Source: Lachnoclostridium sp. An169
Lineage (GTDB): Bacteria; Bacillota; Clostridia; Lachnospirales; Lachnospiraceae
Assembly (NCBI RefSeq): GCF_002160525.1
Contig: NZ_NFKT01000003.1
Location: 62,001-126,000 of the forward strand
Direction: 5' to 3'
Length of the DNA stretch: 64,000 nucleotides
Position numbers and translations under genes: made by a program
Notes under the pieces: generated by a model
Told to the model about the DNA's origin: nothing
The model's database searches: none
What the model saw: the letters and a program-made list of their open reading frames with translations, nothing else
Shown: positions 44,366 to 53,435 of the stretch, in pieces
How positions within the stretch are numbered: the first letter of the stretch is position 1
Layout of the letters: every line of letters begins with the position of its first letter

Positions 44366-45838
44366 ATGAATATTCTTATACTGGATGTGGGGACATCCAG
44401 TATGCGGGGCATCCTCTTTTCGGAGGAAGGAAGAATCCTGCATACGGTACAGAAAAAATATAATATCCTGTCTGTAGGAGAGGGGCGGATCGAACAGGAT
44501 CCGCTCATCTTTCTAAATGACATGACTTTGATATCAGCAGAAACGGCGTCTTACGCGGAAGAAAACGGCATATCCGTCGATGCGGTGGCCCTGACGGCAC
44601 AGCGGTCTTCGGTGATTCCGGTGGACCGTGAGGGAAATGCCCTTGCAAATGCCCAGATGTGGCAGGACAAGAGAACCGTGCCGATCTGTGAGGAGATGTC
44701 CGTTTACAATGAGGAAGTCTTCTCAAAAAGCGGCTCCCGCTTAAATCCGGTATTCTCCGGGACGAAGATGCGCTGGCTGAAAGAAAATGAGCCGGATCTC
44801 TACGGGAAAGCCTGGAAGCTGATTGTGATCCCGGATTATATGGTTTACCATATGACCGGAAATTTTTTCACCGATTATACATACGGAAGCCGTTCCCTTC
44901 TCATGGACCTGAAAAGCTGTACGTGGGATGAGCGGCTCCTGGGACTTTTCGGAGTAGACCGGGAAAAGCTCTGTGATCTGAAAGCGCCCGGCAGCATTAT
45001 GGGAGGAATCACAGAGGAATTTGCCGCGAAGACCGGCCTGAGGGCGGGGATTCCCGTGATTTCCTGCGGAGGAGACCAGCAGTGCGGCATGCTCGGACAG
45101 GGCGTGACCGGGGAGGGAAAAGTCTCCCTCACCCTGGGAACAGGAGGATTCCTTCTGACTACGTGCAATAAAGTGCCGGAGAATCTGTCCTGGGATGTGA
45201 TCTGCAATGCTTCTTCCGATGCGGGTGTATATATCCTGGAGGCAAATATGCTGACATGCACCTCTGCCATGGAATGGTTCCGGAATAATTTTTACCGGGA
45301 GGATGCGGACTTCTACAACACCATGAACCGCACACTTCAGGAGCTTCCGCCGGGAGCAAACGGCTGTATGGCGCTGCCGTACTTCCAGGGAAGATCCACG
45401 CCGGACTGGAACAGCCTGGCAACGGCTGCTTTTGTCAACCTGACGCTGAACACCACCCGGGAAGATATGCTCAAAGCACTTCTGGAGAGCATCTGCATGG
45501 AGATCCGGAACAACATCACGAATTTCGAAAAATATGTTCCGGTCAGCGAGATCCTCATCAGCGGCGGGCTTTCAAAGAGCAGGGCCTTCAACCAGATGCA
45601 GGCGGACGTCTACGGAAAGACGGTACGGCGTTCGGAGAACGCAGAGGGAACCGCACTGGGAGCCTGGATGGTGGCGGCGCGGACGATGGGCTGCTATTGT
45701 ACTCTGGACGAAGCTTACCGGGCGGCATGTTCCGGTACGGATGAGGAGCGCTATACATTCCGTCCGGAAATCAGTGAATTCTACCGGGGACTGCAGGGAG
45801 AGATGAATCAGCTCTACCGGGAAATGTGGAAATCATGA
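44366..45838 (+). CDS. FGGY-family carbohydrate kinase
   Basis: A 490-residue sugar kinase with the two actin-like ATPase domains: N-terminal DVGTSSMRG phosphate-binding loop, substrate-binding TAQRSSV and WQDKR region, and C-terminal GTGG and SGGLSKS motifs. FGGY kinases act on xylulose, L-xylulose, 3-keto-L-gulonate, ribulose and similar polyols. Here the pathway genes upstream point to L-xylulose or a keto-acid sugar such as 3-keto-L-gulonate, which would produce the substrate that the usual PTS would otherwise provide. Specificity is an inference. It closes the operon before a strong terminator. Confidence 0.87.
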   Translation: MNILILDVGTSSMRGILFSEEGRILHTVQKKYNILSVGEGRIEQDPLIFLNDMTLISAETASYAEENGISVDAVALTAQRSSVIPVDREGNALANAQMWQDKRTVPICEEMSVYNEEVFSKSGSRLNPVFSGTKMRWLKENEPDLYGKAWKLIVIPDYMVYHMTGNFFTDYTYGSRSLLMDLKSCTWDERLLGLFGVDREKLCDLKAPGSIMGGITEEFAAKTGLRAGIPVISCGGDQQCGMLGQGVTGEGKVSLTLGTGGFLLTTCNKVPENLSWDVICNASSDAGVYILEANMLTCTSAMEWFRNNFYREDADFYNTMNRTLQELPPGANGCMALPYFQGRSTPDWNSLATAAFVNLTLNTTREDMLKALLESICMEIRNNITNFEKYVPVSEILISGGLSKSRAFNQMQADVYGKTVRRSENAEGTALGAWMVAARTMGCYCTLDEAYRAACSGTDEERYTFRPEISEFYRGLQGEMNQLYREMWKS

Positions 45839-45857
45839 AAAAATAAAATCGAATAGA

Positions 45858-45920
45858 GAACTGCAAAGGCGGCGTTTTCTGATTCCTGTTCGGAAAAAGG
45901 AAACGCCGCCTTTGCGGTTC
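45858..45920 (+). terminator. Strong (bidirectional-looking) terminator after the FGGY kinase
   Basis: About 20-bp stem (from 45858 and to 45920) whose inner part is GGCGGCG with CGCCGCC, flanked by AAA/TTT so it may also end leftward transcripts of the copA gene. Confidence 0.75.
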
Positions 45921-45952
45921 CTGCAGGGAACATAAAGATTCCGGACCGTTTT

Positions 45953-46162
45953 TTATGCTATCCTGGTAACTTTGTAATCCTGATCCTCTACAGCTTTTTT
46001 GAGTGCGTCGTCGCTGACGTCAGCATCCAGAGTTACCACTGCAGTTCCTGCTGTGTGGCTGACTTCCGCATTCTCCACACCATTGAGAGCTTCAAGAGCT
46101 TTCTTTACAGTAGCCTCGCAGTGTCCGCACATCATACCTTCAATACTTATTGTTTTTGTCAT
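45953..46162 (-). CDS. copZ: Internal in-frame CopZ-like chaperone start within copA
   Basis: In the same frame as copA an ATG at 46162 is preceded by AAGGAGG (46171-46177) with an 8-base gap, the best-spaced ribosome site possible. It would give a 69-residue HMA domain with MMCGHC, the size of CopZ. No stop codon separates it from the ATPase, so the fused and free forms could coexist. Whether initiation really occurs here is an inference. Confidence 0.5.
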   Translation of the reverse strand: MTKTISIEGMMCGHCEATVKKALEALNGVENAEVSHTAGTAVVTLDADVSDDALKKAVEDQDYKVTRIA

Positions 46163-48487
46163 GGTTTTGTCCTCCTTGTTGTTTTTCTTTGTTTTGATTT
46201 TTCTATCTTTACTGGTGTCATACATTTTGAACCAGTTAAGACGCAATGCATTACTTACCACGCAGAAGCTGGAAAGGCTCATGGCCGCAGCTCCGAACAT
46301 GGGATTTAACAGCCAGCCGAAGATCGGGTACCATACGCCGGCAGCCAGCGGGATGCCGATCACGTTATAGAAGAATGCCCAGAACAGGTTCTCGTGGATA
46401 TTGCGCAGAGTCTGACGGCTCAGACGGATCGCTGCCGCCACATCGGTCAGTCTGCTCTTCATGAGCACCACGTCCGCGGCGTCGATGGCAATGTCTGTTC
46501 CTGCGCCGATGGCAATTCCTATGTCGGCTCTTGTAAGAGCCGGAGCGTCATTGATACCATCGCCCACCATGGCGACTTTGCCCTTCTTCTTCAGAGAACG
46601 GATCACGCTCTCTTTTCCGTCAGGCAGAACACCTGCGATCACTTCATCCACACCGGCCTGGGCGCCGATTGCTTTCGCGGTGCGCTCGTTGTCGCCGGTC
46701 AGCATGACAACATGGATCCCCATGTTCCGAAGCTGTCTGATAGCTTCCGGACTGTCTTCTTTGACAACGTCCGCCACAGCGATGATACCGATCAGCTTCC
46801 CGTCTCTGCTGAAGAACAGAGGCGTCTTTCCTTCTTCCGCGAGACGGTCCGCAGTTTTCTGTGTCTCTTCTGAGATCTCAGCGTTCCCGCTGATGAATTT
46901 CAGGTTCCCTCCGCAGATCATGGATCCGTTTACCTTACCGGACAGTCCGTTGCCCGGGACAGCCTGGAATCCATCTGCGTTATATTTTGTCAGGGAAACG
47001 TTTCCCTGAGCTTTTACGACGATAGCACGGGCGAGGGGATGCTCGCTTTTCTGCTCCAGCGCGTAAGCATAGCTTAAGAGTTCCTGCTCGGAAACGCCGT
47101 TTGCGGGAATCATATCCGTTACTTTTGGCTCGCCGCTTGTGATAGTTCCGGTCTTATCCAGCGCAACGATCTGTGTCCTTCCCGTTTCCTCCAGAGAGAC
47201 AGAGGTCTTGAAAAGGATTCCGTTTTTCGCGCCCATACCGTTGCCGACCATGATAGCTACCGGTGTGGCAAGTCCCAGAGCGCAGGGGCAGCTGATCACC
47301 AGTACGGAGATCGCCCTTGACAGAGAGAATCCGATGGTCTGGCCGGTCAGCAGCCATACGATCAGGGTTACGATGGCGATCCCGATTACTGCCGGTACGA
47401 AGATACCGGAGACCTTGTCTGCGATCTTGGCGATGGGGGCTTTTGTGGCCGCCGCGTCGCTGACCATCTGGATGATCTGGGACAGCGTCGTATCTTCGCC
47501 TACACGGGAAGCCTGGCAACGCAGATAACCGGACTGGTTCAGGGTCGCGGCTGATACGGCATCGCCCGCGTTTTTATCTACCGGGATGCTCTCGCCGGTC
47601 AGGGCGGATTCGTTGACCGCGCTGGTCCCTTCCACAACAATTCCGTCTACCGGGATGTTTTCACCCGGTTTTACAACAAAGATATCACCTTTGCGTACCT
47701 GATCTACAGATATGACTTCTTCCTTTCCGTCCCGGACAACGGTCGCCGTCTTCGGGGCAAGCTTCATCAGACCTTTCAGGGCGTCTGTGGTGCGGCCCTT
47801 GGAGACCGCCTCCAGAAGTTTTCCGATTGTGATCAGCGTCAGGATCGTACCTGCCGATTCAAAATAGAACTCATGCATATAGGGCATGGCTCCCGCCATA
47901 TCGCCCCGGGTCAGGGCAGCGGACATGGCGAACAGGGCGTAAAGACTGTATACGTAGGAAGCTCCTGCTCCCAGGGCTACCAGAGTATCCATGTTCGGTC
48001 CGCCGTGTATCAGGCTGGTAAATCCGCTGACAAAGAATTTCTGGTTGATCACCATAATGGCCGTTGTCAGCAGAAGCTCCACCAGTCCGATGGCCATGTG
48101 GTTCTCAGCCAGGACTGACGGCAGAGGCCAGTTCCACATCATGTGTCCCATGGAAATATACATCAGCGGGATCCAGAAACACAGGGAGGCGATCAGCCTC
48201 CGCTTCATCTTCGGGGTCTCTTTGTCTTTCAGGGATTCCTCCTCGGCAGCTATCGAGACGCCTTTTCCATGTGCCTGATCCGTATGAGCTCCTTTTTCCG
48301 AAGCTCCGTACCCGGCTTTTTCAACAGCGGCGATCACATCCTCCGGAGAGGCGGTGCCTTCCACTCCCATAGAATTCGTCAGCAGGCTGACGGAGCAGGA
48401 AGTGACTCCCGGCACTTTGGAGACGGCTTTTTCAATCCGGTTGCTGCATGCCGCGCAGCTCATGCCTGTTACATCATATTGTTTCAT
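45953..48487 (-). CDS. copA: Copper-exporting P1B-type ATPase fused to a C-terminal CopZ-like domain
   Basis: A Cu(I) pump of 844 residues from the ATG at 48487 (AGGAGGA 6 bases upstream). It has an N-terminal HMA domain (MSCAAC, Cys11 and Cys14), eight membrane helices, the copper-path CPC motif at 400-402, the phosphorylation motif DKTGT (Asp444), the SEHPLARA motif and MVGDGINDAP. After the last helices a second HMA domain with MMCGHC is joined in frame. That domain normally is the separate chaperone CopZ. A ribosome site and ATG lie at the junction, so the domain may also be made alone. Copper-responsive CsoR is encoded just upstream. Confidence 0.93.
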   Translation of the reverse strand: MKQYDVTGMSCAACSNRIEKAVSKVPGVTSCSVSLLTNSMGVEGTASPEDVIAAVEKAGYGASEKGAHTDQAHGKGVSIAAEEESLKDKETPKMKRRLIASLCFWIPLMYISMGHMMWNWPLPSVLAENHMAIGLVELLLTTAIMVINQKFFVSGFTSLIHGGPNMDTLVALGAGASYVYSLYALFAMSAALTRGDMAGAMPYMHEFYFESAGTILTLITIGKLLEAVSKGRTTDALKGLMKLAPKTATVVRDGKEEVISVDQVRKGDIFVVKPGENIPVDGIVVEGTSAVNESALTGESIPVDKNAGDAVSAATLNQSGYLRCQASRVGEDTTLSQIIQMVSDAAATKAPIAKIADKVSGIFVPAVIGIAIVTLIVWLLTGQTIGFSLSRAISVLVISCPCALGLATPVAIMVGNGMGAKNGILFKTSVSLEETGRTQIVALDKTGTITSGEPKVTDMIPANGVSEQELLSYAYALEQKSEHPLARAIVVKAQGNVSLTKYNADGFQAVPGNGLSGKVNGSMICGGNLKFISGNAEISEETQKTADRLAEEGKTPLFFSRDGKLIGIIAVADVVKEDSPEAIRQLRNMGIHVVMLTGDNERTAKAIGAQAGVDEVIAGVLPDGKESVIRSLKKKGKVAMVGDGINDAPALTRADIGIAIGAGTDIAIDAADVVLMKSRLTDVAAAIRLSRQTLRNIHENLFWAFFYNVIGIPLAAGVWYPIFGWLLNPMFGAAAMSLSSFCVVSNALRLNWFKMYDTSKDRKIKTKKNNKEDKTMTKTISIEGMMCGHCEATVKKALEALNGVENAEVSHTAGTAVVTLDADVSDDALKKAVEDQDYKVTRIA

Positions 48488-48520
48488 GATCATTCCTCCT
48501 GGTAAATAAATTTCAGCCAA

Positions 48521-48835
48521 TTATTTCATCAGTTTCTGGAGGACTCTGACAAGCTCATCAATCGCTTCATCTTCTTTGCCCTCCTTGATGTCATCTACCA
48601 CACAGGATCGGAGATGTTCTGCCAGCAGTACTTTATTGAAACTGTTGAGAGCGGCAGATACGGCGGAGACCTGGATCAGGATATCCGGACAGTACACATC
48701 ATTCTCCACCATCTTGCGGATCCCTCTGACCTGGCCTTCGATCCGGCTTAACCGGTTCAGCATATCCCTCCGTTCCTTTTCGGAACATTCCTTTGTCCTG
48801 TGTTTACAACCTGTACATTCTTTTTTCTCTTCCAA
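48521..48835 (-). CDS. csoR: CsoR-type copper-sensing repressor
   Basis: A 104-residue all-helical DUF156 repressor. The Cu(I) site is Cys49, His74 and Cys78, the exact C-H-C pattern of CsoR. The N-terminus adds three more cysteines (C7, C10, C17), not usual for the family. When copper binds, it leaves its operator; candidate sites are at 48864-48878 and 48899-48917. It starts the csoR-copA operon: the copA start lies 34 bases downstream of its stop. Confidence 0.94.
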   Translation of the reverse strand: MEEKKECTGCKHRTKECSEKERRDMLNRLSRIEGQVRGIRKMVENDVYCPDILIQVSAVSAALNSFNKVLLAEHLRSCVVDDIKEGKEDEAIDELVRVLQKLMK

Positions 48836-48863
48836 ATCTGGTCTCCTTTCATAACATTCTTAA

Positions 48864-48923
48864 ACCCCGTGGGGGTATTATTTCCGACGCCTATAATATA
48901 TACCCTATGGAGGTATTTTGCAA
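48864..48923 (-). promoter_or_regulatory. csoR-copA promoter with two GC-rich CsoR-type operators
   Basis: On the minus strand TTGCAA (48918-48923), a 17-base spacer and TATATT (48895-48900) form the promoter. ATACCTCCATAGGGTAT covers the spacer and ATACCCCCACGGGGT (48864-48878) lies just downstream; both are G/C-tract pseudo-dyads flanked by AT/TA, the CsoR site pattern. Confidence 0.75.
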
Positions 48924-48986
48924 CCCCTTTGAAGAAATTTTTTTAAAAATACGGATGATAGAGAAGAAGTGTTCACTTTTTAATAG

Positions 48987-49057
48987 AGAAAAACCTCCTG
49001 TACCGGCGCGAGAATGGAATCGTAGTCCAGACTCGATAATCGGCACAGAAGGTTTTC
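48987..49057 (-). terminator. Large terminator hairpin after arcC
   Basis: The outer arms (about 49041-49057 with 48987-49005) pair over 15 bp with one bulge and a possible inner CGAG/CTCG stem; reading leftward the stem ends in TTTTT. Confidence 0.7.
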
Positions 49058-49087
49058 TATGAAAATAATTTTATTTACAAAGAATGA

Positions 49088-50032
49088 TTACAGATGAATC
49101 CTTGTTCCGGTCTTTCCGAGAATGCCGTCTCTGGCTTTCTCCAGCAGTGTGATCAGCGCCTGCCTGCCGGGTTTGGATTCTGCAAATTCCACGGCAGCCT
49201 GTACTTTCGGCAGCATGGAACCGGGAGCAAAGTGCCCCTCTTTTATATACTGTTTCGCCTCTTCAACGGTAATGTCATCCAGCCACTTCTGGTCGGGCTT
49301 TCCGTAATTGATCGCCGCTTTCTCCACAGCGGTCAGGATAATGAGAACATCCGCATCCAGTTCTTTCGCCAGAAGACAGCTTGCGAAATCTTTGTCGATC
49401 ACTGCACTGGCGCCTTTTAAGTGGTTACCCTGGCGGGTGACGGGAATGCCGCCGCCTCCGCAGGCAATGACAAGATCGCCGGAGTCCACCATAGTCCGGA
49501 TCGTACCGATCTCGATGATCTCCCGGGGCTTCGGGGACGCCACCACACGCCGGTAGCCGCGGCCTGCGTCCTCTTTCATAATATAATCATATTTTTCCGC
49601 CATGATGTCAGCCTGCTCCTTTGTCATAAAACGTCCGATCGGTTTGGACGGACATTCAAAGGCGGGATCGTCCGCATCCACGCGCACCTGGGTGATCATG
49701 GTTGCCACCGGGATATCCGTGATCTCCCGGTTCAGCAGTTCTTCCCGCAGGGCGTTCTGCAGATCGTATCCGATGTACGCCTGGCTCATGGCGACACAGA
49801 CAGACAGCGGAGTGTTCGGCTGCTGGGGATCTTCGTGGGTGAGTGCGATCATGGCGTTATTCACCATTCCCACCTGGGGGCCGTTGCCGTGGGCAACGAC
49901 AACCTCACACCCTTCCTGAATCAGATCCACGATAGCACGGGAGGTAATTTTAACCGCTTTCATCTGTTCCGGCAGGGTATTGCCGAGGGCGTTCCCACCC
50001 AGGGCAATAACGATACGTTTTTTCTTCTCCAT
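49088..50032 (-). CDS. arcC: Carbamate kinase
   Basis: Makes ATP from carbamoyl phosphate and ADP. The 314-residue protein has the amino-acid-kinase motifs ALGGNALG and HGNGPQVGMV near the N-terminus, ACGGGGIPV in the middle and the ILTAVEKAAINYGK segment. It is the terminal energy-yielding step of this purine-degradation operon, using carbamoyl phosphate released by the YgeW-type carbamoyltransferase. It follows ridA by 16 bases. Confidence 0.96.
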   Translation of the reverse strand: MEKKKRIVIALGGNALGNTLPEQMKAVKITSRAIVDLIQEGCEVVVAHGNGPQVGMVNNAMIALTHEDPQQPNTPLSVCVAMSQAYIGYDLQNALREELLNREITDIPVATMITQVRVDADDPAFECPSKPIGRFMTKEQADIMAEKYDYIMKEDAGRGYRRVVASPKPREIIEIGTIRTMVDSGDLVIACGGGGIPVTRQGNHLKGASAVIDKDFASCLLAKELDADVLIILTAVEKAAINYGKPDQKWLDDITVEEAKQYIKEGHFAPGSMLPKVQAAVEFAESKPGRQALITLLEKARDGILGKTGTRIHL

Positions 50033-50048
50033 ATGGTGAGCCTCCTGC

Positions 50049-50432
50049 TTACGCCTCGCTTACGGCAGCGATGGCCTCAACCTCGCAGAGCACTCCCTTC
50101 GGAAGAGCTTTTACAGCCACGCAGGAGCGTGCCGGTTTCCCTGTGAAATATTTTGCATATACTTCGTTGAATGCGGCAAAATCAGCCATGTCTGCAAGGA
50201 AGCATGTGGTCTTTACGACATCTGTAAATGATGCGCCCTGGCTCTCAAGAAGAGCCTGTACATTCTTCATTACCTGTTCTGCCTGCTCCTCAATCGTTGT
50301 ACCGACTACTTCGCCGGTCTCCGGGGAAAGCGGAATCTGTCCGGAAAAGAAAGCGATTCCGTTTAATACGATTCCCTGGGAATACGGTCCGATTGCTGCA
50401 GGTGCGTTCTTTGTATCTACATATTTAAGCAT
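50049..50432 (-). CDS. ridA: RidA-family enamine/imine deaminase
   Basis: A 127-residue RidA/YjgF protein. GPYSQGI and the C-terminal [15 protein letters not shown] with the conserved Arg form the active site that hydrolyses 2-aminoacrylate-type imines to keto acids and ammonia. It sits in the same operon as the diaminopropionate lyase, whose PLP chemistry releases exactly such intermediates, so it probably removes them. AGGAGG lies a few bases before the ATG. Confidence 0.93.
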   Translation of the reverse strand: MLKYVDTKNAPAAIGPYSQGIVLNGIAFFSGQIPLSPETGEVVGTTIEEQAEQVMKNVQALLESQGASFTDVVKTTCFLADMADFAAFNEVYAKYFTGKPARSCVAVKALPKGVLCEVEAIAAVSEA

Positions 50433-50508
50433 ATTATCTACCTCCTGATGATAAAATGTGAAAACATATCCCCGGGACGCAGGCTAGGAAATCATGCTGC
50501 GCCCCGGT

Positions 50509-50541
50509 CCTGCCAGATTTTATTTTATTATAAATCCGGCA
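50509..50541 (-). other. Hairpin between ygeW and ridA
   Basis: An 11-bp stem with one mismatch (50509-50519 with 50531-50541) and A/T loop in a 183-base intercistronic gap. It may act in processing or partial termination. Confidence 0.6.
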
Positions 50542-50615
50542 GAATGAAAATCCTTATCTGAAAAATTCAAAGTACATTTTTCCGTACATTTTCAAGTGCC
50601 GTCTGCGGACAGATC

Positions 50616-51809
50616 TTATTTGAAGATCCTCGGAGTGCCTTTCTCCTCAAGTTTTCTGAGAATATCAGCCGGATCTGCGAATTTAGCCAGGAAGATCATG
50701 GCTGCAATGATGTACGGCTTGTAGCTCGCCTCCTTGTACAGCGGATCTCTGTAGCGGTCGAATACGCTTGCGTCAACCTCGCCTTCCTCGCAGCTTACTC
50801 CGGAGATATCAGCCGGCAGGCAGTGCATGTAGAGCGCTTTGCCGTTCTTTGTGGTAGCCATCAGTTCCTCGGTGCAAGCCCAGTCTTTGTGCTGTGCGTT
50901 CTGTGCCAGAAGTTCTTTCTCCAGTTCTTTGATCCCCTCAAAGTCGCCGTTTCCATACAGCTCGGTACGTTTTTCCATGGCTGCGAACGGAGCCCAGCTC
51001 TTCGGATATACGATGTCGGCATCCTTGAATGCTTCCGCCATGCTGTTTGTCTTTGTGAAGGAACCGCCGGATTTCTTTGCGTTCTCTTCTGCAACGGCCT
51101 CAACCTCCGGGAACACCTCGTATCCTTCCGGATGTGCAAGAACCACGTCCATTCCGAAACGGGTCATCAGTCCGATGATTCCCTGGGGAACGGAGAGCGG
51201 TTTTCCGTAGGACGGAGAGTAAGCCCAGGACATGGCGATCTTCTTGCCTTTCAGGTTCTCAACTCCGCCGAACTCGTGGATGATGTGGAGCATGTCCGCC
51301 ATCGCCTGGGTCGGATGGTCAATGTCGCACTGAAGGTTCACAAGAGTCGGTTTCTGCTCCAGGATGCCGTCTTTCTTTCCCTGGGTCACTGCATCCACAA
51401 CTTCATGCATGTAGGCGTTTCCCTTGCCGATGTACATATCGTCGCGGATTCCGATGACGTCCGCCATAAAGGAGATCATGTTGGCTGTCTCGCGGACCGT
51501 CTCGCCGTGAGCAACCTGGGATTTGCCCTCGTCCAGATCCTGCACTTCCAGACCCAAAAGGTTGCACGCAGAGGCGAAAGAGAAGCGGGTGCGGGTGGAG
51601 TTGTCGCGGAAAAGGGAGATGCCCAGGCCGCTCTCAAACACCTTCGTGGAGATGTTGTTCTCACGCATGTAGCGGAGCGCGTCCGCAACCGTAAAGACCG
51701 CCTCAAGCTCGTCGTCCGTCTTCTCCCATGTCAGGAAAAAGTCACCGTTGTACATGTCCTTGAAGTTCAGGGAATTCAGCTTGTCGATATAATCCTGTAA
51801 AGTTTTCAT
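50616..51809 (-). CDS. ygeW: YgeW-type knotted carbamoyltransferase
   Basis: A 397-residue member of the aspartate/ornithine carbamoyltransferase superfamily. The carbamoyl-phosphate motif STRTR is at residues 71-75 and HCLPADI is near the C-terminus. It matches the knotted YgeW group in length and in the segments FRDNSTRTRFSF and DIDHPTQAMADM. Its natural acceptor is not established; in this cluster it is expected to pass a carbamoyl group from a urate breakdown product (such as an oxamate- or ureido-type compound) to phosphate, feeding carbamate kinase. Confidence 0.94.
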   Translation of the reverse strand: MKTLQDYIDKLNSLNFKDMYNGDFFLTWEKTDDELEAVFTVADALRYMRENNISTKVFESGLGISLFRDNSTRTRFSFASACNLLGLEVQDLDEGKSQVAHGETVRETANMISFMADVIGIRDDMYIGKGNAYMHEVVDAVTQGKKDGILEQKPTLVNLQCDIDHPTQAMADMLHIIHEFGGVENLKGKKIAMSWAYSPSYGKPLSVPQGIIGLMTRFGMDVVLAHPEGYEVFPEVEAVAEENAKKSGGSFTKTNSMAEAFKDADIVYPKSWAPFAAMEKRTELYGNGDFEGIKELEKELLAQNAQHKDWACTEELMATTKNGKALYMHCLPADISGVSCEEGEVDASVFDRYRDPLYKEASYKPYIIAAMIFLAKFADPADILRKLEEKGTPRIFK

Positions 51810-51944
51810 GATTGTTTATCCTCCTTGGATTTGTGATATTAAATTTTTCGAGTTGTCAGAAGCAGACGTAAATTGGTTTCTGTGTCATTCATTCCGAGGC
51901 TCCGCTCTACCTCAGCTAATGCACTTATCTCTAAGTCCGCGGAC

Positions 51945-51971
51945 CCGAGCGGCGAGAGCGCCTCCGCTCGG
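51945..51971 (-). other. GC-rich hairpin between ygeY and ygeW
   Basis: A perfect 8-bp stem (51945-51952 with 51964-51971) in the 167-base gap, beside a short GTCCGCGGAC dyad. There is no T-run, so mRNA processing or stability is more likely than termination. Confidence 0.6.
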
Positions 51972-51976
51972 CCTAT

Positions 51977-53287
51977 CTATCCCCAGTAACATTCGGGGAG
52001 CGCCGCATAGACTGCCGCACAGGTCACGAGATCCTGCTTCCAGGTCTTCTCATTCGGTGCATGTGCCTGCGCCTCTGCGCCCGGCCCGAAGCCGATGCAG
52101 GGGATGCCGTTTCTTCCCATGATGGATACGCCGTTGGTGGAGAAGGTCCACTTGTCTGTCAGCGGGCGGCTCTGGCGCATCTCAAGCGTCTCCGCAGCGC
52201 CGATCCGTTTGTCTCCGTAGAGAGAGGTGTAGGCTTTCTCCAGAGCCTTTGTAACTTTGTGGTCTTTCGGGATCGCCCAGGTCGGGAAGTAGCACTCGAT
52301 CTCGTAGACGCATCCTGTGTAGGAGGGACGGTCGTAGTTGTACATGGAGACAACCACATCGTCGCCGTATTTCTTTACGCTCGGAAGGGCGCGGATCTCG
52401 TCCAGGCAGCTCTCCCATGTCTCGCCGAAGGTCATGCGGCGGTCAAGGGAAACCGCGCAGGAGTCCGCTACCGCACAGCGGCTCGGGGAGGTGTAGAAGA
52501 TCTGGGATACGGTTACGGTGCCGCGTCCGAGGAAACGTGCCTCCTCCCAGTCCGGGTTGTATTTCGGGTTGAGCATTTTTACAAGACCTTTGATCTCGGT
52601 CCCGTCTGCGTCGTCGTTTTCATTGAGGGCGCGGACGTCCTGAAGAATATCCGCCATCTTGTAGATCGCGTTGTCGCCGCGCTCCGGTGCGGAGCCGTGG
52701 CAGGAGACGCCCTTTACGTCGATGCGGATCTCCATACGTCCCCTCTGGCCGCGGTAGATGCCGCCGTCTGTGGGCTCTGTGGATACGACGAATTCCGGGC
52801 GGATCTTGTCCTCGTTGATAATGTACTGCCAGCACAGGCCGTCGCAGTCTTCCTCCTGAACTGTTCCGACCACCATGATTTTGCATCCTTCCGGGATCAG
52901 GTCCAGATCTTTCATGATCCTTGCGCCGTATACAGCGGAAACCAGACCGCCGCACTGGTCGGACACGCCGCGCCCGCCGATCTCGGTGTCGTTTTCATAA
53001 CCTTCATAGGGATCGAAGGTCCAGTTGTCGATGTTTCCGATTCCCACGGTATCGATATGCGCGTCGTAGGCGATGATCCGGTCCCCGGTTCCCATGTAGC
53101 CGATGACATTTCCCTGGGGATCGATAACGACCTCGTCGAAGTCGAGCTTTTTCATCTCTGCTGCAATGGTGTCGATGTGAGCTTTCTCGTCGCAGCTTTC
53201 ACCGGGATTCTTTACGATAGCGCGAAGAAATGCGGTCATGTCTTTTTCGTAGCCCTGAGCGGCCTCTTTGATTTTGTTCAAGTCCAT
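51977..53287 (-). CDS. ygeY: YgeY-type M20 family hydrolase
   Basis: A 436-residue metallopeptidase-like hydrolase of the YgeY (selenium metabolism-associated) group. The zinc motif YDAHIDT supplies His77 and Asp79, and VQEEDCDG holds the catalytic/bridging Glu pair. I use the ATG at 53287 with AAAAGGAGAGA upstream; the frame is open to 53392. It probably hydrolyses an amide or ureido intermediate of purine breakdown that YgeX or YgeW then uses, but its reaction has not been assigned firmly. Confidence 0.93.
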   Translation of the reverse strand: MDLNKIKEAAQGYEKDMTAFLRAIVKNPGESCDEKAHIDTIAAEMKKLDFDEVVIDPQGNVIGYMGTGDRIIAYDAHIDTVGIGNIDNWTFDPYEGYENDTEIGGRGVSDQCGGLVSAVYGARIMKDLDLIPEGCKIMVVGTVQEEDCDGLCWQYIINEDKIRPEFVVSTEPTDGGIYRGQRGRMEIRIDVKGVSCHGSAPERGDNAIYKMADILQDVRALNENDDADGTEIKGLVKMLNPKYNPDWEEARFLGRGTVTVSQIFYTSPSRCAVADSCAVSLDRRMTFGETWESCLDEIRALPSVKKYGDDVVVSMYNYDRPSYTGCVYEIECYFPTWAIPKDHKVTKALEKAYTSLYGDKRIGAAETLEMRQSRPLTDKWTFSTNGVSIMGRNGIPCIGFGPGAEAQAHAPNEKTWKQDLVTCAAVYAALPECYWG

Positions 53288-53332
53288 AGTTTTTCTCTCT
53301 CCTTTTATGTATTCTGTACGTGAAAAGTTCCC

Positions 53333-53388
53333 GCACACGGGCGCCGGACCGACGGAGGGGATGTGTGTCTGTCCGGTGCCGCCTGTGC
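53333..53388 (-). other. Strong hairpin between ygeX and ygeY
   Basis: A long GC-rich stem (53333-53349 with 53371-53388, a bulge and a few mismatches) in the 148-base gap. Lacking a T-run, it is a candidate processing or stability element. Confidence 0.65.
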
Positions 53389-53435
53389 TCAAACGTTATA
53401 CAGCTGCCCCCGCTTCCGGGGATGCAGAGAATAAC

